Origin: Flavobacterium selenitireducens
Lineage (GTDB): Bacteria; Bacteroidota; Bacteroidia; Flavobacteriales; Flavobacteriaceae
Length of the DNA stretch: 64,000 nucleotides
Reading direction: 5' to 3'
Assembly (NCBI RefSeq): GCF_014748335.1
Contig: NZ_JAAVIY010000008.1
Span: forward strand, 119,270 to 183,269
In this document: one piece after another, positions 1 to 8,150 of the stretch
Layout: each line of letters begins with the position of its first letter
Position numbering within the stretch: the first letter of the stretch is position 1
Made by a program: the position numbers and the translations under genes
Notes under the pieces: model-generated
Told to the model about the DNA's origin: nothing
Seen by the model: only the letters and a program-made list of their open reading frames with translations
Database searches by the model: none

Positions 1-238
1 TGTTGTTTTCGTGTTTGTCGGGCCCGTTTATGTAGCCGGTGTCGTGAAACCAGGCCGCGAGTTCCAACGCTGACCTTTCTTCGTCAGACAACACTTCGCT
101 TTCCGCCAACTCCAAAGCCGATGCGACTACGCGTTTGGTGTGCTCAAAATTATGGTAAGTATATGAATCAGAAAGTTTATCTTTGAGTAGGTTGCGCACG
201 AATTTTTCGGCTGTCTCGGGAAGTGTCATTGTCACCAT
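1..238 (-). CDS. HD-domain phosphohydrolase, N-terminal part
   Basis: Partial gene running off the left edge; 79 residues are visible. His29 and His33 come before the paired metal-binding His65-Asp66 in the motif FHDTGY, the arrangement of HD-superfamily metal-dependent phosphohydrolases, which act on nucleotides or phosphodiesters. From memory, flavobacterial proteins with this N-terminus often carry a C-terminal transmembrane DUF5706 (Pycsar-effector-type) domain, but that part lies outside the window. The start at 238 follows a GGTAAGGTAAA stretch; an in-frame ATG at 229 is the alternative. It is divergent from the phosphoesterase-barrel gene, with only 16 bases between the starts. Confidence 0.8.
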   Translation of the reverse strand, partial: MVTMTLPETAEKFVRNLLKDKLSDSYTYHNFEHTKRVVASALELAESEVLSDEERSALELAAWFHDTGYINGPDKHENN

Positions 239-254
239 TTTACCTTACCAAATT

Positions 255-3200
255 ATGAAATTATTTTCGGTTGCCGCGAGCGTACGGCAAAATATGAGGC
301 TTTTGGCGATTCTGGCCGTGTTCGCCATGTTCCAGTCTTGCGCCACGCATTCTGCCAGGTTCGGGGAAGAATCCGGAAAGATAAACGACGACTTCGACTC
401 ATCTGCCGTTGCACATAAGTTTTTTCTTGTAGGTGACGCCGGAAACTGGACCGGTACTCAAACGCCCGAAGTGTTTTCTTTATTGTCCGAAAAACTGAAA
501 GCTGCCGATAGCGCAAGCACATTGCTCTTCCTGGGCGACAACGTGTATCCGCTTGGGCTTCCGAAACCCGATGCGCCAAATTATGCCGACGCTATCGCGA
601 GGCTGCAAAAACAGATCGACCTTTCGCGCGACTTTAAAGGCAAGACAATTTTTATTCCCGGCAACCACGATTATTACCAAGGGTTGGCAGGCGTCCAGGA
701 CCAGGCTAAATTCGTCGTTTCGGCATTGAATCACAAACGCGCCTTCATGCCAAGAAAAGGCTGCGGCATCGACAAGATGGACATCGACGAATCGACCGCG
801 CTGATCGTCGTCGACAGCCAGTGGTTCCTCGAAGATTGGGACGATCATCCTACCATTAACGAAGATTGCGATATCAAAACGCGCGAACTTTTTTTCAAGG
901 AACTGAAAGACAAAATCAACGATTACCAGAACAAGACGGTCATTCTGGCCATGCATCATCCGCTGATGAGCAACGGCGCCCACGGTGGGGAATTTTCAGC
1001 ACGGAAGCACATTTTTCCGTTTGCCGCCAAAATACCGCTGCCGACCGTGGGAACGGTGATCAACGTGCTCAGGAAAACTTCGGGGCTCAGTCCGCAGGAT
1101 TTGCAAAACAAGAAATACAATGCGTTCGTGAAGCGTGTCAAGACGTTGGTCAGCGGAAGCGATAACGTCCTGGTCGTATCCGGTCACGACCACAACCTGC
1201 AATATATCGACAGGGAAGGGATAAAACAGGTCATCAGCGGCTCGGGTTCCAAACAGGAGGCGGCGCGCATCATCGACAAGCGCGATTTTTCATTCGGCGG
1301 AAACGGCTTTGCCGAAGTTCGCGTACTAAAAAACGGGGCGACGAGCGTTTCCTATTTCGCTCCCGATTCCGATAAGCCCGATAAGATGATTTTCAGGACG
1401 CAGGCACTTCCGGCGCGACGGATTCCCGCGATCAGGGAGTATCCGACGACGTTTGCGCCGACTAAGGATACGGCTGTGTATTCGGAGAAAATGACCAAAA
1501 AAAGCGGCTTTTATCGCTTTCTCTGGGGAAAACACTACAGGGAATATTACAGCAAATTGGTGCGCGCGAGCCAAGCTTCTCTCGATTCGCTACACGGCGG
1601 ATTGACGCCAACCCAATCCGGTGGCGGAAACCAATCGATGTCGCTGAGGCTCGTAGACAAGGACGGGAAAGAGTACGTGATGCGCGCGCTCAAGAAAAGT
1701 GCGACGCGTTTCCTTCAAACGGCGGCGTTTCGCGATCAGGCCATTGCCAAGGATTTCCAAAATACCTATACCGAGAGTTTCCTCATGGATTTTTATACGA
1801 CATCGCATCCGTATTCTGCATTTGCGGTGGCCAATATGTCCGAAAGTATCGGGATCTCACATTCCAATCCGGAGTTGCTTTTTATCCCGAAACAGAATGC
1901 GCTCGGGATTTACAACGACGAATACGGAGGTGAACTTTATTTGGTAGAAGAGCGTCCGATGGACAAATTCAAAGACCTCAAGAGCTTCGGCCAACCGGAT
2001 AAATTTGTAAGTACGGACGACGTTTTGGCCAATCTCAGGTCGGATGCGAAATATTCGATCGACAAAAACTCGTGGATACGCGTCCGTATGTTTGACATGC
2101 TCATCGGAGATTGGGACCGCCATCCCGATCAATGGAGATGGGGCGAGTACAAGTCGGACAAAAAAGTGGTCTACCGCCCGATTGCCCGAGACCGCGACCA
2201 GGCATTCAGCAAGGTAGACGGCGCGCTTTTATCCATCCTCATGAACATTCCGGCGCTACGGCACATGAAGCGTTTCGACGAAGATGTCCGCAACGTGAAA
2301 TGGCTCAACAAACAGGCTTATGCGCTCGACCTGGCGTTCGTTCCGCTCGCAAATGAAGAAGATTGGGTGCGTGAAGCCAAATGGGTAGCGGAGAATCTGA
2401 CCGATGCCGAAATCGACGCGGCGTTCAAAACCATGCCTAACGAGGTACAGGACGAAACCGTCGACAAAATAAAACAACAACTCAAGATACGACGGACCCA
2501 TCTTGAGAAGTACGCCCGAAAATATTACAAAGTATTGCAGCGCACGGTACTTGTCGTAGGAACCGAAAAGCAGGATAAGATCGAACTGACGCGGTCAGGC
2601 CGCGATACCAAAGTGGAAGTGTTCCGACTAAAGAAAGATGGAAGCAACGAAAAAACGTACGAAAAGACGTATTCGCGCTCGGACACCAAAGAAATTTGGG
2701 TATATGGGCTCGGCGATAAAGATACGATAGAGGTAAAAGGCAAGGGGAGCCGTAAGATCAGGTTGCGCTTGCTTGGCGGCAACGATTCCGATACCTATAT
2801 CGTTGAAAACGGAAACAAGGTAACGATCTACGATTTCAAATCAAAAAGCGACGATTTGCTCAAAGCGGGCAATGCATGCCTGTCCATTTCGGACGATTAC
2901 GAGGTGAATACCTATGACTTCCTGAAGCCGAGATACAACGTTTTTGCAGGCTATCCGATGGCCGGTTTCAATCCTGACGACGGCGTAAAAATTGGAGCGG
3001 TTGTAAATTATACGGTATTCGGGTTCGACCGTAATCCGTTCACGCAAAAACACAGCATAGGAGCCAATTATTTCTTCGCAACGAGCGGTTACGAACTATA
3101 TTACAAAGGCATTTTCCCAAAAACGATCGGGCATTGGAATCTACTCGTGGAGGCGCGATATACGAGCCCGAATTTCAGCCAAAACTTCTTCGGGTTCGGC

Positions 3201-3980
3201 AATGAAACCCAAAACAACGATAACGATGAAGGCCTCGACTACAACCGCGTCAAAATCCGGACGGTAGAAGCGGCACCTACGTTGCAGTGGGTTGGCGAAC
3301 AAGGGGCTTCGGCGAATTTGCAGGCCGGCTTCGAGCGCATTTCCGTCGACCGTACCGCAGGCCGTTTTATCGCGGAGCCGGGCGCGATCAATCCGGATGT
3401 TTTCGACTATAAAGACTTCATTGATATCAACGGGGAATACCGATTCGACAACTACGACAACGTCTCGAAGCCCACTTTGGGATTTACGTTCTCGGCTTTG
3501 GCGGGTTACAAATTCAACCTAAAGGATTCCGAACGCAACTTGCCGTATGCCGAAACCGGGATGGGAATTACGTACAAGCTTACGCCGAGAGGCAAAGTCG
3601 TACTCGCCACGTTTGCCAAGGCGAAGTTCCTTTTCAACGACGAATACGAATTTTACCAGGCCGCGACCGTAGGAGGCGATATGGATATGAGAGGGTTCCG
3701 CAACCAGCGATTCGCGGGCCAAAAGTCGTTTTACCAAAGCACCGACCTACGTTGGGACATCGGCAAGTTCAGGACGGGTATCGCCCCGTTCAGCTACGGA
3801 ATTTTAGGCGGGTTCGATTACGGACGCGTCTGGCTTGAAGGAGAGGATTCCGATAAATGGCACCAAACGTTTGGAGGCGGGATTTGGATCAACGGCGTCA
3901 ACCTAGTCACCGGCCGCGTTTCCTATTTTCATTCTACCGATGGCGGTCGTGTTTTCGTAGGATTAGGGTTTGGCTTCTGA
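255..3980 (+). CDS. Lipoprotein with calcineurin-like phosphoesterase and outer-membrane beta-barrel domains
   Basis: A 1241-residue protein. A signal peptide ends in a lipobox (FQSC, Cys29). The metallophosphoesterase domain follows, with its metal-binding blocks in order: VGDAGN (Asp61), LGDN, PGNHD, MHHP and GHDH. The middle (about residues 450-900) has no domain I can name. The last 330 or so residues alternate aromatic and polar residues in beta-strand fashion and end in GLGFGF, with Phe at the C-terminus as in Omp85/BamA-type barrels. It is probably an outer-membrane protein with the enzyme domain attached; which side the enzyme faces is not known. The ATG at 255 was chosen over one at 294 (13 residues shorter, poorer upstream sequence). 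The 3' end overlaps the convergent gene by 18 bases. Confidence 0.85.
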   Translation: MKLFSVAASVRQNMRLLAILAVFAMFQSCATHSARFGEESGKINDDFDSSAVAHKFFLVGDAGNWTGTQTPEVFSLLSEKLKAADSASTLLFLGDNVYPLGLPKPDAPNYADAIARLQKQIDLSRDFKGKTIFIPGNHDYYQGLAGVQDQAKFVVSALNHKRAFMPRKGCGIDKMDIDESTALIVVDSQWFLEDWDDHPTINEDCDIKTRELFFKELKDKINDYQNKTVILAMHHPLMSNGAHGGEFSARKHIFPFAAKIPLPTVGTVINVLRKTSGLSPQDLQNKKYNAFVKRVKTLVSGSDNVLVVSGHDHNLQYIDREGIKQVISGSGSKQEAARIIDKRDFSFGGNGFAEVRVLKNGATSVSYFAPDSDKPDKMIFRTQALPARRIPAIREYPTTFAPTKDTAVYSEKMTKKSGFYRFLWGKHYREYYSKLVRASQASLDSLHGGLTPTQSGGGNQSMSLRLVDKDGKEYVMRALKKSATRFLQTAAFRDQAIAKDFQNTYTESFLMDFYTTSHPYSAFAVANMSESIGISHSNPELLFIPKQNALGIYNDEYGGELYLVEERPMDKFKDLKSFGQPDKFVSTDDVLANLRSDAKYSIDKNSWIRVRMFDMLIGDWDRHPDQWRWGEYKSDKKVVYRPIARDRDQAFSKVDGALLSILMNIPALRHMKRFDEDVRNVKWLNKQAYALDLAFVPLANEEDWVREAKWVAENLTDAEIDAAFKTMPNEVQDETVDKIKQQLKIRRTHLEKYARKYYKVLQRTVLVVGTEKQDKIELTRSGRDTKVEVFRLKKDGSNEKTYEKTYSRSDTKEIWVYGLGDKDTIEVKGKGSRKIRLRLLGGNDSDTYIVENGNKVTIYDFKSKSDDLLKAGNACLSISDDYEVNTYDFLKPRYNVFAGYPMAGFNPDDGVKIGAVVNYTVFGFDRNPFTQKHSIGANYFFATSGYELYYKGIFPKTIGHWNLLVEARYTSPNFSQNFFGFGNETQNNDNDEGLDYNRVKIRTVEAAPTLQWVGEQGASANLQAGFERISVDRTAGRFIAEPGAINPDVFDYKDFIDINGEYRFDNYDNVSKPTLGFTFSALAGYKFNLKDSERNLPYAETGMGITYKLTPRGKVVLATFAKAKFLFNDEYEFYQAATVGGDMDMRGFRNQRFAGQKSFYQSTDLRWDIGKFRTGIAPFSYGILGGFDYGRVWLEGEDSDKWHQTFGGGIWINGVNLVTGRVSYFHSTDGGRVFVGLGFGF

Positions 3981-4820
3981 CAAATCGAGGCGGTAGAGAG
4001 TGCCGCCGATTTTTTTCGTTTTCTCGTCCGTAATCAAGATCTCGTCGTTCGTCGCGAATCCAAGGCCTTCTTTTTGGGAGAAATGGTCGAGTTCGATCGT
4101 TTCCACTTTTCCGTCGAAGAACGCATCTGAAGAAAATCCGGTGAACAAAAACACTTTGTCTCCCGTAAGCAATGCGACCTTGCGTCCGTCGGGACTGATG
4201 TCGGCCGCCGTGATCGCGCAACGGTTGAATTTACAGCAGGTCTTGAATTCCCCTAATTTTTTTGCGACGTGGTGGCCCGGCTTGTTCGGTATTTTATAAA
4301 GAAATGTCGTACCGTCGAAATTGGCGCTTCGATTCTTGGTGAACAGGTAAAAGTGACCGTCTTTTTCAAAAAACGCTTCGCAATCAAAAAAACGCTCACT
4401 TTTTTTGGGAGGAAATTCGGTCTGCTCCAGGTAATGAAACGTCGTCTTTTGGGAGACGCTTGCTTTCCTGTCGCTTAATTCCGATGCTGATATCTTAAAG
4501 ATCGCCAGATCACGGCGCTTGTTGTCGTTGTTTCCGAAGTCTCCGATGTATAGGTTCCCGGCATCATCGGACGTCAATTCTTCCCAATCTTCATTGTTCG
4601 CATTTGTCACCATTACGGATTTCAGCAATTTTCCGGAGCGGTCAAGTGCATATACTATCGGCTCATTCCCGTGATCCTGGGCCGTCCAAATCGTATTGCC
4701 TACGACCTCACAAGCGGAATTTTCGGCCAGAGCCGACGGCAATCCACCAAGGGTTTCCAATCTCGAATTCTGTGCACACGCCGCGCAAACCAACAACAAC
4801 GTAAGGGAAAGGTTCTTCAT
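3963..4820 (-). CDS. Secreted propeller-like protein of unknown function
   Basis: 285 residues, counted from the ATG that places a signal peptide (MKNLSLTLLLVCAACA) at the N-terminus; a longer reading frame adds 15 implausible residues. Cleavage after ACA would give a periplasmic protein. A lipoprotein is possible, but residue -3 (Cys) is not canonical. The mature part has repeated short strands with Asp-Gly-Asn-Leu-Tyr type motifs (DDAGNLYIGDFGNNDN, SPDGRKVALLTG), typical of beta-propeller folds such as SdiA-regulated or NHL-like proteins. No catalytic residues are recognised. Its stop lies inside the end of the phosphoesterase-barrel gene on the other strand. Confidence 0.75.
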   Translation of the reverse strand: MKNLSLTLLLVCAACAQNSRLETLGGLPSALAENSACEVVGNTIWTAQDHGNEPIVYALDRSGKLLKSVMVTNANNEDWEELTSDDAGNLYIGDFGNNDNKRRDLAIFKISASELSDRKASVSQKTTFHYLEQTEFPPKKSERFFDCEAFFEKDGHFYLFTKNRSANFDGTTFLYKIPNKPGHHVAKKLGEFKTCCKFNRCAITAADISPDGRKVALLTGDKVFLFTGFSSDAFFDGKVETIELDHFSQKEGLGFATNDEILITDEKTKKIGGTLYRLDLSEAKP

Positions 4821-4907
4821 GAGATAAAAATAAACAAACCTTAAAAACACGGCGGCCGATTTCACAAAGTATTAGTATATCGCTAACAGGACGGGTTTAT
4901 TCGTTTC

Positions 4908-4924
4908 GGTAACTTAGAGTAACC
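4908..4924. promoter_or_regulatory. Imperfect inverted repeat upstream of the SpoIIAA-like gene
   Basis: GGTAACT TAG AGTAACC is a 7-base dyad with one mismatch, ending 13 bases before the ATG at 4938. Its GTAACTTA half recurs at 5357-5364, upstream of the next small gene. It may be an operator or part of an unusual promoter; no regulator is known. Confidence 0.3.
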
Positions 4925-4937
4925 TAAATACGAAATT

Positions 4938-5306
4938 ATGATACAGAAGATAAACGAAGTACCTGCAAACATGGTAGCTTTTCGCGCTTCGGGAGAAGTG
5001 ACGAAAGAAGATTTTGAAAACGTGTTCCCTGAAGTCGAGGCGTTAGTGGAGCGAACAGGCAAACTCAACTATTTGCTGGAATTGGAAACGTCTCCGTCGA
5101 ACTTTACGATGGGCGCGTGGTTGCAGGATGCCTTGCTAGGAATCAAAAACATCACGAAATGGAACAGGGCCGCGATCGTTTCGGATTCCGATGCGGTACG
5201 CACCTTTACCGATGCATTCAGCAAGGTGATGCCGGGTGAATTCCGAGGTTTCCCAAAAGAAGAATTTGACCATGCCGTCGACTGGGTTTCGGAAAAAACA
5301 ATTTGA
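4938..5306 (+). CDS. SpoIIAA/SEC14-like (STAS-fold) protein
   Basis: 122 residues, with the pattern of the SpoIIAA-like family (DUF3478): an N-terminal strand with VAFRASGEVTKEDFE, a central LNYLLELE strand, a helix with LGIKNITKWNRAAIVSD, and a C-terminal FPKEEFDHAVDWV segment. Members are small soluble proteins with a STAS or CRAL-TRIO-like fold, usually of unknown role and often found with stress genes. There is no signal peptide. It is preceded by an inverted repeat rather than a TAnnTTTG box. The nearby DUF892 ferritin-like gene suggests a stress-related group, which is inference only. Confidence 0.8.
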   Translation: MIQKINEVPANMVAFRASGEVTKEDFENVFPEVEALVERTGKLNYLLELETSPSNFTMGAWLQDALLGIKNITKWNRAAIVSDSDAVRTFTDAFSKVMPGEFRGFPKEEFDHAVDWVSEKTI

Positions 5307-5394
5307 GTTTCAGGCAAAAGTGTAGCAATCGTGTAAGGTTTTTACAAACGGATTGCGTAACTTAAGGGTTCGTTTAATTAAAATCCTTTTCGCC

Positions 5395-5571
5395 ATGAAA
5401 GCCCAAAAACTACACCAACCACAACCTAAGGCGCGCAGGGAGTTCGCCAAAAGACTATTTGTCGAATACCGAAAAGTTTCGCTTAAAAGTGACCAATACA
5501 TGAGCAATCTCATGGTGACCAATAGCAATTGCCTGAAGTACAACAACATCAACACTTTATTATTATTTTGA
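5395..5571 (+). CDS. Small basic hypothetical protein
   Basis: 58 residues from the ATG at 5395 (the frame opens upstream without a convincing start). The sequence is basic in the N-terminal half (KARREFAKRLFVEYRKVSLKSDQYM) and ends in a hydrophobic stretch (NTLLLF). I recognise no family. It stops two bases before the ATG of the following acidic protein, so the two are probably co-transcribed and perhaps translationally coupled. A GTAACTTA motif at 5357-5364 is shared with the gene upstream. Confidence 0.5.
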   Translation: MKAQKLHQPQPKARREFAKRLFVEYRKVSLKSDQYMSNLMVTNSNCLKYNNINTLLLF

Positions 5572-5573
5572 CC

Positions 5574-5990
5574 ATGAATCCGAATAAAGACTATAACAAC
5601 GACCTCAATAATCTCGAGAGCGACAATGACGAATCGCGCAACCTCAGGGAACATGCAGATGAAAAAATCCGCGCTGTGGATCTCGATAACGGAAAAGGAG
5701 ACGATTTCGATTTTTCTTCTCCAGACAAATACCTCGCGATGGAACAAAAAGGCGTTTCGTTCACGCCCGATGCCGATCCGATGGCGCTCAATCCTGACAA
5801 TATAGAGTTTCGCCAACATGGGCAACTCTCGGATGAGTTTGACCTCAACAATCGGAACAGCCGCAATGCCGAGGCGTTCAGCCAGGACGAATACATACTT
5901 CGGGACAACATCGATCTCGATGAAGACCAATCTCAGTCGATTTCATCAGATGAAGAAATCGACACCAACGAGCACAACGACGGATTATAA
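5574..5990 (+). CDS. Acidic, probably disordered hypothetical protein
   Basis: 138 residues, rich in Asp, Glu and Asn with few hydrophobic stretches, and no signal peptide or membrane segment. The middle (DFSSPDKYLAMEQKGVSFTPDADPMALNPDN) is the most ordered-looking part; both ends are strongly acidic. No family is recognised. It directly follows the 58-residue gene and ends 12 bases before a bidirectional terminator. Confidence 0.6.
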   Translation: MNPNKDYNNDLNNLESDNDESRNLREHADEKIRAVDLDNGKGDDFDFSSPDKYLAMEQKGVSFTPDADPMALNPDNIEFRQHGQLSDEFDLNNRNSRNAEAFSQDEYILRDNIDLDEDQSQSISSDEEIDTNEHNDGL

Positions 5991-6001
5991 CGTCCGCAAC
6001 T

Positions 6002-6037
6002 AAAAAAGCCGCAATGTTTAAATTGCGGCTTTTTTTA
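6002..6037. terminator. Bidirectional intrinsic terminator
   Basis: The stem AAAAAAGCCGCAAT pairs with ATTGCGGCTTTTTT around a 5-base loop. A-tract and T-tract on either side let it serve both the acidic-protein gene (plus) and the DUF892 gene (minus). Confidence 0.85.
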
Positions 6038-6051
6038 TTTTTTGTATATCG

Positions 6052-6597
6052 CTAATCGGAATAGATCGACTTGAGCTCGATTTGGTTGAAGACAATGTGT
6101 GCCTCACGTTCTTCGGTTATGGCTTGACTGATATGGCCCGAAGCGATTTTTTGATCGAGGGCATCGGCCACAGACAGCAGTTGTTCGTATACGCTTATCT
6201 CGTATTGCATGATGCGGCGACACGCCATAGTAATCGCCTCGTCTCTTTCGTACCCGGACTTCGCCGCGGCTACCGCCGATTCGGAGTTTTGGAACAGGTC
6301 CGCTATCGATTGATCCTTCGAAAGTAGTGCGCGCTCGCCCAATGTGTCGAAAATGTGCAGTAACCTGTCGATCTGGTGCTCGGTAACGCGTGCATGTGAT
6401 TGCAAGGCGAGGATCAGTTCGTAAGAGGTGGCGGTTTTTTCTAAATTAGGGAGCAGGTCGAGCAGTGTCTTTTCAGACCAATAACGACGTTTGAGTTCTT
6501 CGTCGAATCGATCTGACAATTCCTGCCTGGAGACAGATTGAGGGTTAGGGGCGGGATTTTGAGGGGACTTTGAAGGTGTTTTGGTTCTCATAATCAT
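6052..6597 (-). CDS. DUF892 (YciE/YciF-type) ferritin-like protein
   Basis: 181 residues. After a Pro/Ser/Lys-rich lead, the protein has the helical pattern of the DUF892 family: YWSEKTLLDLLPNLEKTATS, an ALQSHARVTEHQIDRL helix with the Glu-x-x-His-type metal positions, and later EISVYEQLLSVADAL and EEREAHIVFNQIE helices. These form a diiron-type four-helix bundle; family members are associated with osmotic and oxidative stress. An internal ATG at 6591 would remove two residues. It is convergent with the acidic-protein gene. Confidence 0.85.
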   Translation of the reverse strand: MIMRTKTPSKSPQNPAPNPQSVSRQELSDRFDEELKRRYWSEKTLLDLLPNLEKTATSYELILALQSHARVTEHQIDRLLHIFDTLGERALLSKDQSIADLFQNSESAVAAAKSGYERDEAITMACRRIMQYEISVYEQLLSVADALDQKIASGHISQAITEEREAHIVFNQIELKSIYSD

Positions 6598-6679
6598 ATC
6601 GGCATTGATATTACCAAATTTCAGGATATTGGCTCCGATACTTTTACAGCAGGATTTGCGAAAGTTGCACGATTATACA

Positions 6680-6811
6680 TTAAATAAAGAGCCGCAGCAC
6701 CAACATGCAGTCGTATGCCTTTACATAAAATTTCCCGATGTTTTCAGCAATCACCTTGTTGCAATTGTCGCTTTGACGTTTCAATGCATTTGGAATGTTC
6801 AGATTTTTCAT
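6680..6811 (-). CDS. Possible 43-residue small protein
   Basis: An ATG frame of 43 residues (MKNLNIPNALKRQ ... LVLRLFI) starts 11 bases after the stop of the 51-residue gene on the same strand. Cysteines occur at positions 17 and 35 and the C-terminus is hydrophobic. No homology is known to me. Its only support is position and an open frame in an otherwise empty gap, so it may be chance. Confidence 0.3.
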   Translation of the reverse strand: MKNLNIPNALKRQSDNCNKVIAENIGKFYVKAYDCMLVLRLFI

Positions 6812-6822
6812 CACTCAAAAAA

Positions 6823-6978
6823 TTAACGGGATCGCATTTTTTTAACTTTGTTGTTTTCTTTCGGTACCGCGCGATTGACGACCGACGGGTTCCAAAGCAT
6901 TCTCCCGAAAGTTTCATCTTCGAGGTCTTCAAAGGAAGCGCGTTGCTTGGACTGCGTTTTATAAGTAGTGGTTTTCAT
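6823..6978 (-). CDS. Small hypothetical protein (51 residues)
   Basis: The ATG at 6978 sits after an AT-rich leader ending ACAAAA. The product is short and charged: MKTTTYKTQSKQRASFEDLE, then ETFGRMLWNPSVVNRAVP, ending in a basic KVKKMRSR tail. There is no signal peptide or membrane segment. Codon use (GAC, CTC, CCG, GTC, CGC) matches neighbouring genes, favouring a real gene. I recognise no family. Confidence 0.5.
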   Translation of the reverse strand: MKTTTYKTQSKQRASFEDLEDETFGRMLWNPSVVNRAVPKENNKVKKMRSR

Positions 6979-7148
6979 TTTTGTATCGATTTATAGTTTA
7001 CAAATTTTGGTTTTCGGATACTAATCTGCCTTATAGCATTTCGTCAGAAAATTGCACTTTATCATTATCGGAATGATACAAGCCGAAATAAGAATCCTGT
7101 AAATTATAACCGGCTGACTTTCATGAACTTTGTAAAAAAGCCACAGTC

Positions 7149-7334
7149 ATGAGAACAAAGGAAACCAGAAAACAGGAAATGACGGAAAAGAGCAACCCAT
7201 CTGAAAACGAAAACTTTTTTGTCACGTTACCTTCGACGTTGAATTACGTAAGGGAATCAGATGAAGACGATGCCGGATTAGGGTATCCGGACTTTTACGA
7301 AGACACCGATAACATGAATCGCTATTTGTGGTAA
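7149..7334 (+). CDS. Small acidic hypothetical protein (61 residues)
   Basis: ATG start after GAACTTTG (a weak -7-like box) and a short leader. It is polar and acidic, with a central FVTLPSTLNYVRESDEDDAG block and a C-terminal YPDFYEDTDNMNRYLW. No membrane segment or signal is seen and no family is recognised. It stands alone, 95 bases before the initiator tRNA. Confidence 0.5.
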   Translation: MRTKETRKQEMTEKSNPSENENFFVTLPSTLNYVRESDEDDAGLGYPDFYEDTDNMNRYLW

Positions 7335-7387
7335 CCACTTTCATATCACGCCAATGCGAATGAAACGTAATTTTTATCAATTTTTAC

Positions 7388-7417
7388 TTGCACGTTCGCA
7401 TAATGGTCGTATATTTG
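7388..7417 (+). promoter_or_regulatory. Bacteroidota-type promoter of the initiator tRNA
   Basis: TTG at 7388-7390, 19 bases, then TATATTTG at 7410-7417: an exact fit to the TTG-N19-TAnnTTTG consensus of Bacteroidota primary sigma factor. The tRNA begins 13 bases downstream. Confidence 0.8.
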
Positions 7418-7429
7418 CAACCGAAACAG

Positions 7430-7502
7430 CGCGGGATAGAGCAGTAGGCAGCTCGTCGGGCTCATAACCCGAAGGTCACAGGTTCGAGTCCTGTTCCCGC
7501 TA
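7430..7502 (+). tRNA. Initiator tRNA-fMet (anticodon CAT)
   Basis: A 73-base cloverleaf with anticodon CAT. Two initiator hallmarks are visible: three G:C pairs closing the anticodon stem (GGG/CCC) and no Watson-Crick pair at the end of the acceptor stem (C1 opposite T72). The D stem is GAGC/GCTC and the T stem ACAGG/CCTGT. The 3' CCA is not encoded (CTA follows the discriminator A), so it must be added by the CCA enzyme. Confidence 0.95.
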
Positions 7503-7508
7503 CTAGAT

Positions 7509-7537
7509 AAGCTCCTAATTGGGAGCTTTTTCTTTTT
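7509..7537 (+). terminator. Terminator after tRNA-fMet
   Basis: AAGCTCC and GGAGCTT pair around a short loop, followed by TTTTCTTTTT. Confidence 0.8.
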
Positions 7538-7581
7538 ATATCGGTGGTAATCATTCAGAAATCTGCCAAAAAAGCTTGCAC

Positions 7582-8037
7582 ATGAACATGAAAAAGATTG
7601 TCGAATACCGCGCATTACTCGGTGTTACGAAAACCGCCACGCTGAAAGAGCTCAAGACGATTTACCGCAACAGCATGAAAGACATCCATCCGGATACGAT
7701 TGCAGATGCCGACGAACGTCACCTGGCTGAGGAAAAAAGCAAGCATATCATCGAAGCGTACCACTTCCTGGTGAGTGTTGCGCCGGAGACGGCCGAGAAA
7801 AACAAGGAAGCGTATGCCAAGACCACATCGGCTTCTCCTATTTTCGAGTTTTATTACGAGAATCAGGCGCTTTACATCACGTTTGCTGATGGCAGCACTT
7901 ACGAATATTTCGGTGTTCCGAAGGCCATTTATATCAAAATGATCAATGCTGAATCCCCGGCCCGTTTCGCCAGACGCCACATTTACGGCACCTATCTCTA
8001 CAGAAGCGCCCAGAAGATCGTCGCAAACGCCGAATAA
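7582..8037 (+). CDS. J-domain protein with C-terminal KTSC domain
   Basis: 151 residues. The N-terminal half resembles a DnaJ J-domain (YRALLGVTKTATLKELKTIY) and keeps the diagnostic HPD tripeptide in DIHPDT. The C-terminal half matches the KTSC domain (YITFADGSTYEYFGVP ... RHIYGTYLYRS), a small module found with nucleic-acid enzymes and of unclear role. The J-domain suggests work with a DnaK chaperone. The ATG at 7582 lies 6 bases after an AAAAAAG tract; an ATG at 7588 would be two residues shorter. Confidence 0.85.
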   Translation: MNMKKIVEYRALLGVTKTATLKELKTIYRNSMKDIHPDTIADADERHLAEEKSKHIIEAYHFLVSVAPETAEKNKEAYAKTTSASPIFEFYYENQALYITFADGSTYEYFGVPKAIYIKMINAESPARFARRHIYGTYLYRSAQKIVANAE

Positions 8038-8128
8038 TGCAAATCAGTCCATCTTATCCGATGGATTTTTTGTTTCGGTAAAACAGCAGTTCTACATCTG
8101 ATTTCTCCCATTTCCCGATAAAGAGAAT

Positions 8129-8136
8129 TATCTTTG
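8129..8136 (+). promoter_or_regulatory. -7 box of era
   Basis: TATCTTTG matches TAnnTTTG and lies 14 bases before the era ATG. No clear -33 TTG is seen at the right spacing. Confidence 0.6.
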
Positions 8137-8150
8137 CCAAAACTCGCATT

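Noticed and set aside
4875..4886. GTATATCGCTAA occurring also at 6044-6055
   Set aside because: The second copy overlaps the DUF892 stop and no feature links the two; chance is likely.
6715..6996. A 93-codon plus-strand frame
   Set aside because: It is antisense to the better-supported 51-residue gene and has a Cys/Phe/Ser-rich composition typical of a shadow.
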